From Cupriavidus oxalaticus (GTDB taxonomy: Bacteria > Pseudomonadota > Gammaproteobacteria > Burkholderiales > Burkholderiaceae): a stretch of 64,000 bases of DNA. Positions 63,588 to 64,000 of this stretch are shown here, piece by piece (the stretch's first letter is position 1; each line of letters starts with the position of its first letter). Location: contig NZ_CP038636.1 of NCBI RefSeq assembly GCF_004768545.1, positions 868,001-932,000 on the forward strand, read 5' to 3'. A program made the translations under genes and the position numbers. Below the pieces are notes generated by a model that was not told the DNA's origin, ran no database searches, and saw only the letters and a program-made list of their open reading frames with translations.

Positions 63588-64000
63588 TCAGCCGTGCATG
63601 GCCGACAGGAACTGCTGCAATTCCGCCGTCCGTGGGTCGCCGAACAGCTGCTCAGGGGTGCCGGTCTCGTGCACCCTGCCGTGGTGCATGAAGACGATGC
63701 GGTCGCTGACCTTGCGCGCAAAGTTCATCTCGTGCGTGACCATGATCAGCGTCATGCCGTCGGCGGCGAGCGACTCGACCACACTCAGCACCTCTCCCAC
63801 CAGCTCCGGGTCCAGTGCCGAAGTGATTTCGTCGCACAGCAGCACGGCCGGGTCCATCGCCAGCGCGCGGGCGATCGCCACGCGCTGCTGCTGTCCGCCA
63901 CTGAGCTGGTCGGGGTAGCTGTCGAACTTCTCGCCGAGGCCGACGCGCTGCAGCAGTGCCTGCGCGCGCCGGCGCGCATCCGCCTTCGGCACGTCCTTGA
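63588..64000 (-). CDS. Amino-acid-type ABC transporter ATP-binding protein, C-terminal part (runs off window)
   Basis: The visible 137 residues end an ABC ATPase of the GltL/GlnQ group: signature PDQLSGGQQQRVAIARALAM, Walker B VLLCDEITSALDPELV, H-loop IMVTHEMNFARKVSDRI and the C-terminal FGDPRTAELQQFLSAMHG. The start and Walker A lie beyond 64000. It is convergent with the FMO-like gene; the 184-base gap holds a small GGGCC/GGCCC hairpin (about 63459-63474). Confidence 0.9.
   Translation of the reverse strand, partial: KDVPKADARRRAQALLQRVGLGEKFDSYPDQLSGGQQQRVAIARALAMDPAVLLCDEITSALDPELVGEVLSVVESLAADGMTLIMVTHEMNFARKVSDRIVFMHHGRVHETGTPEQLFGDPRTAELQQFLSAMHG

Noticed and set aside
1..64000. CRISPR arrays, tRNA or rRNA genes, prophage genes, replication origin
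   Set aside because: No regularly spaced direct repeats, tRNA-like folds, rRNA blocks, phage structural genes or plasmid replication genes were seen on either strand.

Overview
The window is high-GC DNA from a beta-proteobacterium of the Burkholderiaceae, most likely Cupriavidus or a close relative. This rests on gene content and protein style (PHB genes, homodimeric AceE, TctC-type binding protein, ben/cat genes, many LysR regulators), not on a database match. It reads as accessory metabolism rather than core chromosome: no rRNA, tRNA, ribosomal or replication genes were seen.

Region 1 (1-27.8 kb, almost all + strand) is a carbon-flow island. It encodes aspartase, two DAACS-family dicarboxylate/amino-acid symporters, a full pyruvate dehydrogenase (aceE, aceF, an E3 with its own lipoyl domain), NADP malic enzyme, lipoyl synthase, an NDH-2-type dehydrogenase, PHB synthesis (phaC, phaA, phaB), a phasin-like helical protein, a bd-type oxidase (cydAB), the dctB/dctD two-component pair and an intracellular PHB depolymerase. 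Together they could take up malate, fumarate or aspartate, convert it to acetyl-CoA and store it as PHB at low oxygen. A near-perfect sigma-54 promoter lies before aceE, and DctD, a sigma-54 activator, is encoded in the same block.

Region 2 (28-39 kb, - strand except the regulator) is a cluster whose function I do not recognise as a set: orphan amino-acid-type binding protein, DAACS symporter, C45-type Ntn hydrolase/acyltransferase, stand-alone ATP-grasp ligase, oversized Orn/Lys/Arg-type decarboxylase, carbon-nitrogen hydrolase, and a divergent MocR-type PLP regulator. It is the best candidate for an undescribed system.

Region 3 (39-46 kb) is a decaying patch: two transposase remnants, frameshifted ltrA and rraA, a UvrA-like protein with only one ATPase half, and a class A-like beta-lactamase lipoprotein.

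Region 4 (46-54.4 kb) is benzoate catabolism on the - strand: catA, benA, benB, benC, benD, an aromatic-acid MFS transporter and a BKACE-type beta-keto acid cleavage enzyme, with a divergent LysR regulator.

Region 5 (54.4-64 kb) is rearranged. An apparently complete nitrogen-control leader (NtrC-like site, sigma-54 promoter, ANTAR-like hairpins, intrinsic terminator) now precedes a gene head fused to a decapitated FAD monooxygenase. A matching monooxygenase N-terminus lies about 4 kb away on the other strand, beyond LysR, tctC and maleylacetate reductase genes. Then come an unusual flavin-barrel/GAF/winged-helix protein, a second flavin-barrel protein, an FMO-like monooxygenase and the end of an ABC ATPase gene that runs off the window.
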